Below, in pieces: positions 24,478-33,782 of a stretch of DNA of 64,000 nucleotides. Location of the stretch: positions 992,001-1,056,000 of the forward strand of contig CALNZV010000020.1 in NCBI GenBank assembly GCA_942491115.1, given 5' to 3'. This DNA is from CALNZV01 sp942491115. GTDB taxonomy: Bacteria > Desulfobacterota > Desulfobacteria > Desulfobacterales > UBA5852. Position numbers and translations under genes: made by a program. The notes under the pieces were generated by a model, which worked only from the letters and a program-made list of their open reading frames with translations, was not told the origin of the DNA and did not search any database. How positions within the stretch are numbered: the stretch's first letter is position 1; each line of letters starts with the position of its first letter.

Positions 24478-25258
24478 CGATTTCCTCTCCGAGGTAGGCC
24501 TTGATGACGGCCGGATTGTTCTTGATCTCCTCGGGGGTGCCCTCGGCAATTTTTTTGCCGTAGTCCACGACGTAGATCCGGTCGGAGAGACTCATCACCA
24601 GCTTCATGTCATGCTCGATCAGGAGGATGGACACGCCTTCGCGGTTCCGCAGCTTGACGATGAGTTCGTCCAGCTCCCGGGTCTCCTGGGCGTTCATGCC
24701 GGCCGCGGGTTCGTCGAGAAGGAGGAGGAAGGGCTCGGTGGCCATGGCCCTGGCAATTTCAAGACGGCGCTGGGCACCGTAAGGCAGGTTTTTCGCAAAT
24801 TCGTTGACATAGGCGGTCAGTCCGATTTTTTCCAGCATTCGATAGGCATCGGCAATGACCTGGGTTTCTTCACGGCGCGTCGCCGGGCCTCTGAGAATCG
24901 CTCCGGGAATGCCGGCGTGCATCCGGCAGTGGCGGCCGATCATGACGTTTTCCAGGACCGTCATATTCTGAAACAAGCGGATGTTCTGGAAGGTCCTGGC
25001 CATGCCCTGCTCGGTGACCTGGTTGGGTTTGAGTCCGTTCAATCGCCTGGGCCCACCGCTGGTCGACGACAATAACATGTCCCCTTTGGAGGGGGGGTAA
25101 AGGCCGGTGATACAATTGAAGAAAGTGGTTTTTCCGGCACCGTTGGGTCCGATAAGGGCGACGATCTCCCCTTCGGTCACGGTTAAATCGATGTGGTCCA
25201 GGGCTCTGAGACCCCCGAAATCCATTGTCAGCTGTTTGACTTCCAAGACCGGTTTCAT
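24470..25258 (-). CDS. livG: Branched-chain amino acid ABC transporter ATP-binding protein LivG
   Basis: 262 residues from the ATG at 25256-25258 (an in-frame TTG two codons earlier is possible). ABC ATPase with Walker A GPNGAGKTT, the LivG-type signature NLPYGAQRRLEIARAMA and Walker B LLLLDEPAAGMN followed by QETRELDELI. It pairs with LivF to power the LivHM permease. It starts just after the livM stop. Confidence 0.93.
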   Translation of the reverse strand: MKPVLEVKQLTMDFGGLRALDHIDLTVTEGEIVALIGPNGAGKTTFFNCITGLYPPSKGDMLLSSTSGGPRRLNGLKPNQVTEQGMARTFQNIRLFQNMTVLENVMIGRHCRMHAGIPGAILRGPATRREETQVIADAYRMLEKIGLTAYVNEFAKNLPYGAQRRLEIARAMATEPFLLLLDEPAAGMNAQETRELDELIVKLRNREGVSILLIEHDMKLVMSLSDRIYVVDYGKKIAEGTPEEIKNNPAVIKAYLGEEIDA

Positions 25259-25264
25259 TCGCAA

Positions 25265-26488
25265 CTAGTTTCCGCCGTTGGTGTCCAAGCCCTCGAACTT
25301 GTATGTTTTTCGAACACTGCTCACGATCCCGCCGGGTCTGAACACCATCATCATCACCAGCATGACGCCGAATATCAGCATCCGGAATTCGGAAAACGCC
25401 CTTAGGTATTCAGGCAGCAAAATGAGAACCATGGCGCCCAGCATCACGCCGAGGATGGAGCCCATGCCGCCCAGAACGACGACGCAGAGAATGATCACGG
25501 ACTCCCAAATGGTGAAGCTGGTGGGATTGATAAAGGTGGTTTTGGCGGCAAACATCACCCCGCCCATGCCGGCCCAGGTCGCCCCCAGGGCAAAGGCGGA
25601 TAGCTTGGTCCGGGTCTTGTCGATCCCCATGGCCTGGCAGGCGGTTTCGTCTTCTCGGAGGGCGATCCAGGCCCGACCGATGCGGGAATCCTGGAGTCGG
25701 CGCACCACGAAAATGGTAAACACGGTCATGGCGATCATGATAAAATAAATGAAAATCGTGTTCTGCTTAAGAGACAGGTCCACGCCGATAATGCCCGGCC
25801 GGGGGATGTTGGCGATGCCGCTGGGGCCGAAGCTGAAGTCGTTCCAGTTCTCGAGCACGAGGCGGATGATCTCCCCGAATCCCAAAGTGACGATGGCCAG
25901 GTAATCCCCCCGAAGCCTGAGTACCGGGAAGCCGAGGATAATCCCGAAGCAAAACGCGAGGCAGGCCCCGATGGGCAGTGCGATCCAGAAGCTGATACCG
26001 AAATGGTGGTTCAGCAGCGCATAGCTGTAAGCCCCGACAGCGTAGAAGGCCACGTAGCCCAGATCGAGAAGGCCCGCCAGACCTACCACGATATTGAGCC
26101 CCAAGCCCACCACAACGTAGATGAGCGCCGTAATCATGATGTTCGTCTGATACATGGAAAAAACAAATGGGAATATACAGATAAAGGCGACACCGGCAGT
26201 GAGCGCGGGCAGGGATACCCGCCGATCCCTTAACAGCCGCTGGTGCAGCGGAATCACGTGCTCGTCGGGTGTGTCGGCGTGCTTTCGACCGGCCTCTTTC
26301 CGCTTGATCGCATAGCGCCAGATAAAGGATAGCACAAAGCTGCCGACGCCGACGCCGAAGAGCCGCCACCAGCGCCATTCGATAGTGCCCTCGATGGTGT
26401 TGACCTTGATCACCATGATGGGAAAGGTCAGAAACATGAACCACAGGGAGGTCAGAAACGATTTCTTGATTTCTTCTAAGGTCGTCAT
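25265..26488 (-). CDS. livM: Branched-chain amino acid ABC transporter permease LivM
   Basis: 407 residues, multi-helix inner-membrane permease of the LivM family. It has an N-terminal extension of about 90 residues with extra hydrophobic segments, as in E. coli LivM. Family marks: NIVVGLAGLLDLGYVAFYAVG, GFPVLRLRGDYLAIVTLGFG and the EAA-like loop IGRAWIALREDETACQAMGI. It partners LivH. The operon order H-M-G-F is the standard one. Confidence 0.93.
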   Translation of the reverse strand: MTTLEEIKKSFLTSLWFMFLTFPIMVIKVNTIEGTIEWRWWRLFGVGVGSFVLSFIWRYAIKRKEAGRKHADTPDEHVIPLHQRLLRDRRVSLPALTAGVAFICIFPFVFSMYQTNIMITALIYVVVGLGLNIVVGLAGLLDLGYVAFYAVGAYSYALLNHHFGISFWIALPIGACLAFCFGIILGFPVLRLRGDYLAIVTLGFGEIIRLVLENWNDFSFGPSGIANIPRPGIIGVDLSLKQNTIFIYFIMIAMTVFTIFVVRRLQDSRIGRAWIALREDETACQAMGIDKTRTKLSAFALGATWAGMGGVMFAAKTTFINPTSFTIWESVIILCVVVLGGMGSILGVMLGAMVLILLPEYLRAFSEFRMLIFGVMLVMMMVFRPGGIVSSVRKTYKFEGLDTNGGN

Positions 26489-26545
26489 GGGTTACTGCCC
26501 ATCCCTCCCCACCCGATCGGGTGGGGACTTGGGGTTGTCCGCGGG

Positions 26546-27448
26546 CTATACCTTGTCGGTCTGGGAGCGGCCAAGGATGCCCGCCGGGCGAAAAATGAGA
26601 ATCAGCACCAGGAAGACAAAGGCAAAGACGTCTTCATAGTCGCTGGAGATGTAGCCGGTGAAAAAGCTTTCCGTCCATCCCAGGACCAGGCTTCCCAACA
26701 CCGCCCCGGGCATGCTCCCGATCCCCCCCAGCACTGCGGCGACGAAGGCTTTGATCCCGGCGATAAAGCCGATGTAGAAATTGATCTGCCCGATGTGGGA
26801 TGCGATCAGTATCCCCCCCAAAGCCGCCGTTGCCGAACCGATGATGAAGGTAAAAGAGATGACGCGATTGACGTCGACCCCCACCAGCATGGCCATGGCC
26901 TTGTCCTGGGATACGGCGCGCATGGCTTTTCCCATCCGGGTGAACTTGATCAGGAAGGTAAGCGCCAACAGCACGAGGGCGGTGGTCATGTAGATCACGA
27001 ATTCGGTGGACCGGACAATGTGCTCGATCGGCTCGAGAAATCCGAAACGGGGAATCAGGTCTGGAAAGGGAAGAAAATTCGATGTCTGGGCGAGCAGAAC
27101 GTAGTTTTGCAGGAAGAGGGACATGCCGATGGCACTGATCAGGGCCGAAAGCCTCGGGGCGTTCCTGAGAGGCTTGTAGGCGATCTTTTCGATGGTAAAC
27201 CCGTAGGCCGCCGAATAAATCACCGCTACCATGGCAGCGATGACGATGATCGCCACCTGGTTGAGCCCGAGGATCGACAGGACACTGATGACGATCAATC
27301 CCGTGAAGGCGCCGATCATATAAATCTCGCCGTGGGCGAAATTGATGAGTTCGATGATGCCGTAGACCATGGTATATCCCAGGGCAATCAGAGCGTAAAT
27401 GCTGCCGCGGGTCAATCCGCCTAGAAAAAGCTCTAAAAAATAGTCCAT
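26546..27448 (-). CDS. livH: Branched-chain amino acid ABC transporter permease LivH
   Basis: 300 residues from the ATG at 27446-27448 (MDYFLELFLGGLTRGSIYAL); the extra 11 codons upstream to 27481 are not family-like. LivH permease with LGYTMVYGIIELINFAHGEI, the loop MGKAMRAVSQDKAMAMLVGV, and a late AAVLGGIGSMPGAVLGSLVL. It forms the membrane channel with LivM. It is separated from livK by a stem-loop. Confidence 0.93.
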   Translation of the reverse strand: MDYFLELFLGGLTRGSIYALIALGYTMVYGIIELINFAHGEIYMIGAFTGLIVISVLSILGLNQVAIIVIAAMVAVIYSAAYGFTIEKIAYKPLRNAPRLSALISAIGMSLFLQNYVLLAQTSNFLPFPDLIPRFGFLEPIEHIVRSTEFVIYMTTALVLLALTFLIKFTRMGKAMRAVSQDKAMAMLVGVDVNRVISFTFIIGSATAALGGILIASHIGQINFYIGFIAGIKAFVAAVLGGIGSMPGAVLGSLVLGWTESFFTGYISSDYEDVFAFVFLVLILIFRPAGILGRSQTDKV

Positions 27449-27518
27449 CGAGTCCGGTTCCCATCCCCGATCGGGAAACAATTCAGTTAATGCTTAAAAG
27501 TGTTGTGCCAGACGCATC

Positions 27519-27547
27519 GAGGGCCGGTGCCTTTCGGCCCGGCCCTC
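27519..27547 (-). terminator. Stem-loop between livK and livH
   Basis: GAGGGCCGG (27519-27527) pairs perfectly with CCGGCCCTC (27539-27547) across an 11-base loop. No clear U-run follows in the leftward direction, so it more likely trims or protects the livK message than stops all transcripts. Confidence 0.6.
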
Positions 27548-27571
27548 GTGGTGTCCTGTCGTCAGCAATAC

Positions 27572-28771
27572 CTACATCGTCACTTCGACGTAAGCACCGT
27601 TTTGTACCTGATAGACAGCAAACCCGACGCCGATGGCATCGCCTTTTTCGTCAAACTTGATGATGCCCAGGGGTGTCGCCACCCACTCGCTCTGAAGGGC
27701 TGCCGTCACTTTGTCGTAGTCCGTCGAGTCGGCTTTTTCGATGGCGTTGAGAAGCGCCAGGGTTGCGGCGTAGGCGTTCAGGTAGAAGGCGCCCGGGTCC
27801 TCGTTGAACTCCTTTTTGTGCATTTCGATGGCTTCCACGGCGATGGGATTGCTGGTGGTGTCCATGGGACCGGTTGCGTATACGCCTTCTGCGAATTCAC
27901 CGGCAACCTTGATAAAGGTGTCGTCCTTCACCCCGTCATCGGAGATGAAGATGGTGTCCATGCCCTTGTTTCGCATCTGGGTGACGAGTTTGGAGGCCTC
28001 GGGATGGTATCCCCCGAAAATAACGGCCTCGGCCTCGGAGCGCTTGATTTTCTGAACCACGGCGGAATAGTCGACGGCGCCGGGGGTGATCCCCTCGTAG
28101 AGCACCACTTCGGCCCGCTCGTCGGCCTCGAGGAAGCCCTTGGCAAACTCGGCAAGACCCTTTCCGTAATCTCCCTTGTCATGGAGAACGGCTATTTTGG
28201 TCAGTTTCAGGGTGTCCAGTGCGAAATCCACTTCGAGCCGCGCCTGGGAGTCGTCGGATGCAATGGTTCGATAAAAGTTGGGGTAGTCGCCGCTCTGGGT
28301 GAGGGCCGGGTTGGTGGCGGACGGCGACATGGCGATCAGTCCCGAATCCTTGTAGATGCCCAGGGCGGATTTGGTCGCACCGGAGCAGATGTGACCCAGA
28401 ACGAGGTTGGCCCCGTCGGTGACGAGCTTGGTGGCGGTGTTGGTGGCCACCTCGGGCTTGCAGGCATCGTCTTCGACCAGCAGCTCGATCTTTCTGCCGT
28501 TGATGCCGTTTGTGGCATTTCGCTGCTTCACCACAAACTCGGCAGCCCTGACAGACGGAATGCCATAGGATGCCAGGTCACCCGAATGGGCACCGGCAAC
28601 GCCCAGCTTGATGGCTTCCATCGCCTTTTCCACAGGAGCAGGCGCCGGGGCTTCCTTTTGGGCATCGGCCGCTGGCTTTTCAGTCTCTCCGCCACAGGCG
28701 AAAACCATGAAGGCTGCGAGAAGAATCATCACAGCAAGAGCGGAACGCGTGCCAAAACGGGCTTTCTTCAT
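27572..28771 (-). CDS. livK: Branched-chain amino acid ABC transporter substrate-binding lipoprotein
   Basis: 399 residues. Lipoprotein signal: basic MKKARFGTR, hydrophobic run, then VFACGG with the cysteine at about residue 26, followed by an alanine/proline-rich linker (APAPAPVEKAMEA). The binding domain is of the LivJ/LivK periplasmic type I fold (IKLGVAGAHSGDLASYG, GINGRKIELLVEDDACKPE, LVLGHICSGATKSALGIYK). It is the first gene of the operon. The ribosome site AAGGAGG lies 7-8 bases before the ATG, with a strong promoter upstream. Substrate preference within amino acids cannot be set from sequence. Confidence 0.92.
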   Translation of the reverse strand: MKKARFGTRSALAVMILLAAFMVFACGGETEKPAADAQKEAPAPAPVEKAMEAIKLGVAGAHSGDLASYGIPSVRAAEFVVKQRNATNGINGRKIELLVEDDACKPEVATNTATKLVTDGANLVLGHICSGATKSALGIYKDSGLIAMSPSATNPALTQSGDYPNFYRTIASDDSQARLEVDFALDTLKLTKIAVLHDKGDYGKGLAEFAKGFLEADERAEVVLYEGITPGAVDYSAVVQKIKRSEAEAVIFGGYHPEASKLVTQMRNKGMDTIFISDDGVKDDTFIKVAGEFAEGVYATGPMDTTSNPIAVEAIEMHKKEFNEDPGAFYLNAYAATLALLNAIEKADSTDYDKVTAALQSEWVATPLGIIKFDEKGDAIGVGFAVYQVQNGAYVEVTM

Positions 28772-28822
28772 ATCTTCCCTCCTTAAATGGTCGTTTAATA
28801 AAGGTCCCCTGTAAAGTGTTTA

Positions 28823-28851
28823 CTTATAGACGTGGAGGAAAAGGGAGTCAA
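28823..28851 (-). promoter_or_regulatory. Sigma70-type promoter of the liv operon
   Basis: Read leftward: TTGACT (28851-28846), a 17-base spacer and TATAAG (28828-28823), 51 bases before the livK ATG. Boxes match five of six and five of six of the consensus at ideal spacing. Confidence 0.75.
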
Positions 28852-28993
28852 GGTCGAAATGCGCCGTATTTTCGGTAAAAACCCTTGCTGTCATTGCCCG
28901 ATACCGCTATGACTAGGCGTGTTTTCGCCAATCAACAAGCCGCAAGCGCGCCCTCTCGCACCGCGGCGGAGCGATATCACCCGGAGGCCTCCT

Positions 28994-29851
28994 GTGGACA
29001 AGTCCATCGGCATCGTCGTCAAATCGGATATAAAGGCCCTGCGCACGGCCGACCAACTGGAATCGTGGCTGATCAAACGGGATGCCGAAGTGGTGCGGCG
29101 GGAGAATTCGACCTCCAGGCTGACCAAGGCGTCGCCCGACAAGAACTCGGCCCCCCGCGACCTCGATGCCGTTTTCGTTTTGGGGGGAGACGGCACTTTC
29201 TTGAGCGCCGTCCGATGGATCGGAAACCACGCCACCCCCATCCTGGGGATCAAATTCGGTGAGGTCGGTTTTCTGGCGGAGACGGCGGAGGAAAATTTGT
29301 TTGAAGTCGCCAGGACCGTTCTCTCCGGGACCTTTTCGACCCGGCCCCGCATGCGGCTGGATGTCCAGGTCGAAACAGACGGTCATGTCCGGTATGGAGA
29401 AACCGTGCTGAACGATGCCGTCATCAACAAAGGGACCCTCGCACGGCTGGCCTGCATTCAGACCTTCATCAACGACCACTATCTGACCACTTACCGGGCC
29501 GACGGGCTGATCGTCGCCACACCGACCGGCTCCACCGCCTATTCCCTTGCCGCCGGAGGCCCGGTCGTCCATCCGGAGGTGCCGGGCATCATCATGACCC
29601 CTATCTGCCCGTTCACCCTCACCAACCGCCCCCTGGTGATCCCCGATGCCTTCGGCATTAAGCTGCGGCTCGAGGAAAAGGTGCAGGATATCGTCCTGAC
29701 AGTGGACGGTCAGGCCGGCCTCCCCATCGATGAAGGGGATATCATCCGCATCCGAAAGAGCGACCATCCGGTTCACCTCATCACCCTTCCAGGCAGGGAT
29801 TATTTCGACCTGCTGAAAGCAAAGCTGTCATGGTCCGGGGGACGCGTATAG
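28994..29851 (+). CDS. nadK: NAD kinase
   Basis: 285 residues from a GTG at 28994 that follows GGAGG by 6 bases; an upstream in-frame ATG at 28919 lacks such a site and adds a non-family arginine/proline-rich leader. ATP-NAD kinase family: FVLGGDGTFLSAVRWIG (the GGDGT motif), LNDAVINKGTLARL (NE/D motif), VATPTGSTAYSLAAGGPVVH (TPTGSTAYS). It phosphorylates NAD to NADP in the cytosol. It lies divergent to the liv operon and convergent with ahcY. Confidence 0.93.
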   Translation: MDKSIGIVVKSDIKALRTADQLESWLIKRDAEVVRRENSTSRLTKASPDKNSAPRDLDAVFVLGGDGTFLSAVRWIGNHATPILGIKFGEVGFLAETAEENLFEVARTVLSGTFSTRPRMRLDVQVETDGHVRYGETVLNDAVINKGTLARLACIQTFINDHYLTTYRADGLIVATPTGSTAYSLAAGGPVVHPEVPGIIMTPICPFTLTNRPLVIPDAFGIKLRLEEKVQDIVLTVDGQAGLPIDEGDIIRIRKSDHPVHLITLPGRDYFDLLKAKLSWSGGRV

Positions 29852-29918
29852 ACACCCATCGATGATCTGCTCCGATGTCGATGGCGCGCATCGGGTTTTC
29901 CGACCCTTCAATGCAAAT

Positions 29919-29948
29919 CGGCCCTGCGCCCGTTCGGGCGCGGGGCCG
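29919..29948. terminator. Strong GC stem-loop between nadK and ahcY
   Basis: CGGCCC.GCGCCC pairs with GGGCGC.GGGCCG around a GTTC-type loop (29919-29948). It sits between two convergent genes, so it can serve both directions. U-runs on either side are weak. Confidence 0.65.
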
Positions 29949-29975
29949 ATAACCGTTCGTGTTCTCGATATCGGA

Positions 29976-31430
29976 TCAGTAGCGGTAGTGGTCCGGCTTG
30001 AAAGGGCCGTTCACATCCACCCCGATGTAGTCGGCCTGTTCCGGGGTCAGCCGGGTCAAGGCTGCCCCCAGCCGCTCCAGGTGAAGCCTGGCCACCTCCT
30101 CATCGAGGGTCTTGGGCAGGGTATGGACCGCTTTGTCGTAGGACTTGGTGGCCAACTCGATCTGGGCAAGGGTCTGGTTGGTGAAAGAGTTGCTCATAAC
30201 GAAGCTGGGATGCCCGGTGGCACAACCCAGGTTCACCAGCCGGCCTTCCGCCAGCACGATCACCGAGCGGCCGGAGCCCAGGATCCACCGATCCACCTGG
30301 GGTTTGATGGTTTCCTTGCGGCAGTCCGGGGAGGTTTCCAGATATCCCATATCGATCTCGTTGTCGAAATGGCCGATGTTGCAAATTATGGCCTCATCCT
30401 TCATCCGCTCCATGTGGGCACCGGTTATCACGTGGTAGTTCCCGGTGGCGGTAACGAATATATCCCCCACGGAAGCGGCATCGTCGATGGTGACCACCTC
30501 ATAGCCCTCCATGGCTGCCTGAAGGGCACAGATGGGATCGATCTCGGTGATGAGGACCCGGGAACCGTATCCCCTCATGGACCGGGCACAGCCCTTTCCC
30601 ACATCGCCGTATCCGCAGACCACAACGGTCTTCCCCGCCAGCATGACGTCGGTGGCGCGCTTGATACCGTCCGCCAGGGATTCCCGGCAGCCGTAGAGGT
30701 TGTCGAACTTGGACTTGGTCACCGAATCGTTCACGTTAAACGCGGGGAAGAGAAGCTCTCCGTCCCTGGCCAGTTGGTAGAGCCGATGAACCCCGGTGGT
30801 GGTTTCTTCGGACACCCCCCTGACGGCGTCGGCGATCCGCGTCCAGTGTTTCGGATCCCTTTCGTAGCCCGCCTTCAGGCGATCCATGAGGCATCTCATG
30901 TCCTGACCGGTGTAGACGTCCTCGAGAAGATCGGGACGGGCTTCCACCTTCACCCCCTGGTGGATCATCATGGTGGCGTCGCCGCCGTCGTCCACGATCA
31001 GATCCGGCCCGGAACCGTCGGGCCAGGTGAGGGCCATTTCGGTGCACCACCAGTACTCTTCGAGGGTTTCTCCCTTCCAGGCGAATACCGCCGCCAGCTT
31101 CCGGTCGGCAACAGCCGCCGCGGCGTGGTCCTGGGTGGAAAATATATTGCACGACGCCCATCGGATGTCGGCGCCTAAAATTTGGAGGGTTTCGATGAGC
31201 ATGGCCGTCTGGATGGTCATGTGCAAACTGCCGGCCACTTTGAAACCGTCTAAGGGCCGGCTCGGCCCGTATTTCTTACGGACGGCCATCAATCCGGGCA
31301 TTTCCCGCTCGGACAGGGTCATCTCTTTGCGGCCAAACTCGGCCAATGATATATCCGCCACTTTAAATGGCAGCGACAAATCCAGCTCAACCGCAGCTGA
31401 GGGGTGGGTCTGGGGTTGGGGTAGGGCCAT
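29976..31430 (-). CDS. ahcY: Adenosylhomocysteinase (SAH hydrolase)
   Basis: 484 residues, SAHH family. It splits S-adenosylhomocysteine to adenosine and homocysteine with bound NAD. Visible: SLHMTIQTAMLIETL, SEETTTGVHRLYQL, NVNDSVTKSKFDNLYGCRES (substrate and catalytic Lys/Asp region), the NAD fold VVVCGYGDVGKGCA and the C-terminal signature PFKPDHYRY. The ATG at 31430 follows AAGGAG by about 8 bases. It lies downstream of metK on the same strand, linking SAM synthesis and SAH recycling. The 125 bases before it show no SAH riboswitch I can recognise. Confidence 0.95.
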   Translation of the reverse strand: MALPQPQTHPSAAVELDLSLPFKVADISLAEFGRKEMTLSEREMPGLMAVRKKYGPSRPLDGFKVAGSLHMTIQTAMLIETLQILGADIRWASCNIFSTQDHAAAAVADRKLAAVFAWKGETLEEYWWCTEMALTWPDGSGPDLIVDDGGDATMMIHQGVKVEARPDLLEDVYTGQDMRCLMDRLKAGYERDPKHWTRIADAVRGVSEETTTGVHRLYQLARDGELLFPAFNVNDSVTKSKFDNLYGCRESLADGIKRATDVMLAGKTVVVCGYGDVGKGCARSMRGYGSRVLITEIDPICALQAAMEGYEVVTIDDAASVGDIFVTATGNYHVITGAHMERMKDEAIICNIGHFDNEIDMGYLETSPDCRKETIKPQVDRWILGSGRSVIVLAEGRLVNLGCATGHPSFVMSNSFTNQTLAQIELATKSYDKAVHTLPKTLDEEVARLHLERLGAALTRLTPEQADYIGVDVNGPFKPDHYRY

Positions 31431-31555
31431 ATGAAGGTCTCCTTTGAAACGGGGCTAAAGAACCAGTTCACGGTAAGGATAAGGGTTATCGGCCGAAGGG
31501 CAAATCAAACGAAGGCGTCGGCCCGTACCAATGGCACCGGCGCCCCGCCCCTGGA

Positions 31556-32725
31556 TCAGAGCCCGGCCAGATTCTGGATGTCTTCCACCCGGTTTGTGTG
31601 CTCCCAGGAAAATTCCGGCTCCGTCCGGCCGAAATGGCCGTAGGCCGCCGTCTTCCGATAGATCGGTCGCAGCAGGTCCAGATACTCGATGATGGCCGCC
31701 GGCCTCAAATCGAACACCTTACCGATGATCTCACGAATCCGCCCCACCGGAACCTTCCCCGTGCCCATGGTGTCCACCATGATGGACACCGGCTCGGCCA
31801 CGCCGATGGCATAGGCGATCTGAACCTCGCACTTCTTCGATAGCCCCGCGGCCACGATGTTCTTGGCAATATGCCGGCCCATGTAGGAGGCGCTTCGGTC
31901 CACCTTGGAGGGGTCTTTCCCGGAAAAACACCCGCCCCCATGGCTCCCCTGCCCACCATAGGTGTCCACGATGATCTTCCGGCCCGTCAGCCCGCAGTCC
32001 CCCATGGGACCCCCGATCACGAAACGGCCCGTTGGATTGATGAAATAACGGGTGTCACCGTCGATCATCTCCCTCGGAATCACCTTCTTGATCACCTCCT
32101 CGATCACCGCCTCCCGAATCTGCTCGTGGCTTGCATCCGGCTTGTGCTGGGTGCTCACCACCACCGTATCCACCCGCCGGGGGGTGCCGTTCTCGTATTC
32201 GACGGTCACCTGGGACTTGCCGTCGGGTCTTAAAAAATCCAGGGCACCGTTTTTTCTCACTCTGGCCAGCCGGCGGGTCAACTGATGGGCGTACATGATC
32301 GGCATGGGCATCAGCTCCGGTGTCTCGTCGGTGGCATAGCCGAACATCAGCCCCTGGTCCCCGGCCCCCTGCTCCTTGAACAGCCCGCAGCCCTCGTTGA
32401 CCCCCTGGGCGATGTCCGACGACTGCTGGTCGATGCTCGTCAGCACCGAGCAGGTCTGGTAGTCGAACCCCATCTGGGAGGAGGTGTAGCCGATCTCCCG
32501 AATCGTCTCCCGGACGATCTGGGGAATGTCCACATAACAGGCCGTGGTGATCTCCCCGGCCACAAAGGCTAGCCCTGTGGTGACCAGGGTCTCGCAGGCC
32601 ACGCGGCAGCAGCGGTCTTCGGTCATGATCGCATCCAAAACCCCGTCGGATATGGCGTCGGCCACCTTGTCGGGATGACCCTCGGTGACCGATTCGGAGG
32701 TGAAAAAATACTGGTCCTTGCCCAT
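31556..32725 (-). CDS. metK: S-adenosylmethionine synthase
   Basis: 389 residues, full-length MetK, making SAM from methionine and ATP. Motifs: SESVTEGHPDKVADAISDGV near the N-terminus, GLMFGYATDETPELMPMPI, and GGGCFSGKDPSKVDRSASYM (phosphate-binding loop with the KD and KVDRS residues). The middle gene of the leftward group panC-metK-ahcY, 36 bases after panC. Confidence 0.95.
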   Translation of the reverse strand: MGKDQYFFTSESVTEGHPDKVADAISDGVLDAIMTEDRCCRVACETLVTTGLAFVAGEITTACYVDIPQIVRETIREIGYTSSQMGFDYQTCSVLTSIDQQSSDIAQGVNEGCGLFKEQGAGDQGLMFGYATDETPELMPMPIMYAHQLTRRLARVRKNGALDFLRPDGKSQVTVEYENGTPRRVDTVVVSTQHKPDASHEQIREAVIEEVIKKVIPREMIDGDTRYFINPTGRFVIGGPMGDCGLTGRKIIVDTYGGQGSHGGGCFSGKDPSKVDRSASYMGRHIAKNIVAAGLSKKCEVQIAYAIGVAEPVSIMVDTMGTGKVPVGRIREIIGKVFDLRPAAIIEYLDLLRPIYRKTAAYGHFGRTEPEFSWEHTNRVEDIQNLAGL

Positions 32726-32761
32726 TGATCGGGTCTCCTTTGTCTTCAGCGCCGATACCTT

Positions 32762-33580
32762 TCAGGGCACCAGGGCCATGTTGTCAATCAATCTCGTTGA
32801 GCCGACCCTGACCGCGATGGCCATTCGCACCGGTCTGTCGATGACGGAGACATCTTCGAGCGTCTCCGGATCAAATATCGAGAGATAATCGATGTCCGTG
32901 TCGGGATAGGCAGTGATTTTCTGAGTCGCGGCCCGAATGATACTGCGGGCATCGGTTTCACCCCCTTCGACCAGGGATCGAGCCATCTCGAGGCTTTCCA
33001 CCAGGGAGAGAGCCCCCGGGCGCTGCTCCGGGGTCAAATAGGCATTTCGGGAGCTCATGGCTAAACCGTCCTGCTCGCGGATGGTCTTGCACCCAATGAT
33101 CTCGATATCGAAGTCGAGGTCTCTCACCAGTCTCCGGATGATCTGAAGCTGCTGATAGTCCTTTTCGCCGAAGAAAGCCAGGTGCGGGTCAACGATGTTG
33201 AATAGTTTGGTCACGATGGTCGCCACCCCGGTAAAAAACACTGGCCTCGACACGCCGCAGAGGTGATTCGGAAGTCGATCCAGGCGCACGTAGGTTTCAT
33301 AACCGTCGGCGTAAATGGTAGAGCGGTTAGGCGTAAACAGGATGTCCACACCGACCTCGCCGGCCAGTTCGACATCTCTTTCCATGTCTCGGGGATAGGT
33401 CTCGAAATCCTCGTTGGGGGCAAACTGGGCCGGGTTGACAAATATGCTCGCCACCAGCACATCGGCACGGGACCTGCCTTCCCGCATCAGGGACAGGTGC
33501 CCTTCGTGGAGAAACCCCATGGTGGGCACGAATGCGATGGAACGGCCCGCCTGCCGATGATGAGCGCTAAGCGCCTTCAT
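32762..33580 (-). CDS. panC: Pantothenate synthetase
   Basis: 272 residues from the ATG at 33578-33580. It joins pantoate and beta-alanine using ATP. Motifs: FVPTMGFLHEGHLSLM (adenylate HIGH-type motif), SIFVNPAQFAPNEDFETYPR, FFGEKDYQQLQIIRRLVRDL and MSSRNAYL. Compared with the family the annotated protein is about ten residues short at the N-terminus. In frame upstream, PIEIIDSLST fits the usual MEIIxS start, but the expected ATG position (33605-33607) reads ATC, with AGGGGG seven bases before it. Either translation starts late or a rare AUC/AUU start is used. It is the first gene of the panC-metK-ahcY group. Confidence 0.92.
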   Translation of the reverse strand: MKALSAHHRQAGRSIAFVPTMGFLHEGHLSLMREGRSRADVLVASIFVNPAQFAPNEDFETYPRDMERDVELAGEVGVDILFTPNRSTIYADGYETYVRLDRLPNHLCGVSRPVFFTGVATIVTKLFNIVDPHLAFFGEKDYQQLQIIRRLVRDLDFDIEIIGCKTIREQDGLAMSSRNAYLTPEQRPGALSLVESLEMARSLVEGGETDARSIIRAATQKITAYPDTDIDYLSIFDPETLEDVSVIDRPVRMAIAVRVGSTRLIDNMALVP

Positions 33581-33755
33581 GGTTGAAAGGCTATCAATGA
33601 TCTCGATGGGTTACCCCCTTTTATGGATGGTGAACTTGGCTTGTGTAAAGGATGGCAGCTGAAAAGTCAACCGGTCAGGGTCGATGGGGGACGAATCGGG
33701 ATGGCGGCCGCCGGGAGGTGACGCAATAGCTCCCGGCCGATAGGGTCGGACCGAT

Positions 33756-33777
33756 GGCCGGGCCGTGGCGCCCGGCC
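33756..33777 (-). terminator. GC stem-loop after the cNMP-binding protein
   Basis: GGCCGGGC (33756-33763) pairs with GCCCGGCC (33770-33777) over a six-base loop, starting six bases past the stop of the gene at 33783. No U-run follows leftward, so it is a terminator or processing stem of uncertain strength. The rest of the 33581-33782 gap shows nothing recognisable. Confidence 0.5.
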
Positions 33778-33782
33778 CGGCA

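Noticed and set aside
27500..28786. Long rightward open frame opposite livK
   Set aside because: Antisense shadow of a high-GC gene; the livK frame carries the signal peptide, promoter and family motifs.
31431..31555. SAH riboswitch before ahcY
   Set aside because: The conserved core of that riboswitch class was not found; only a normal ribosome site is visible.
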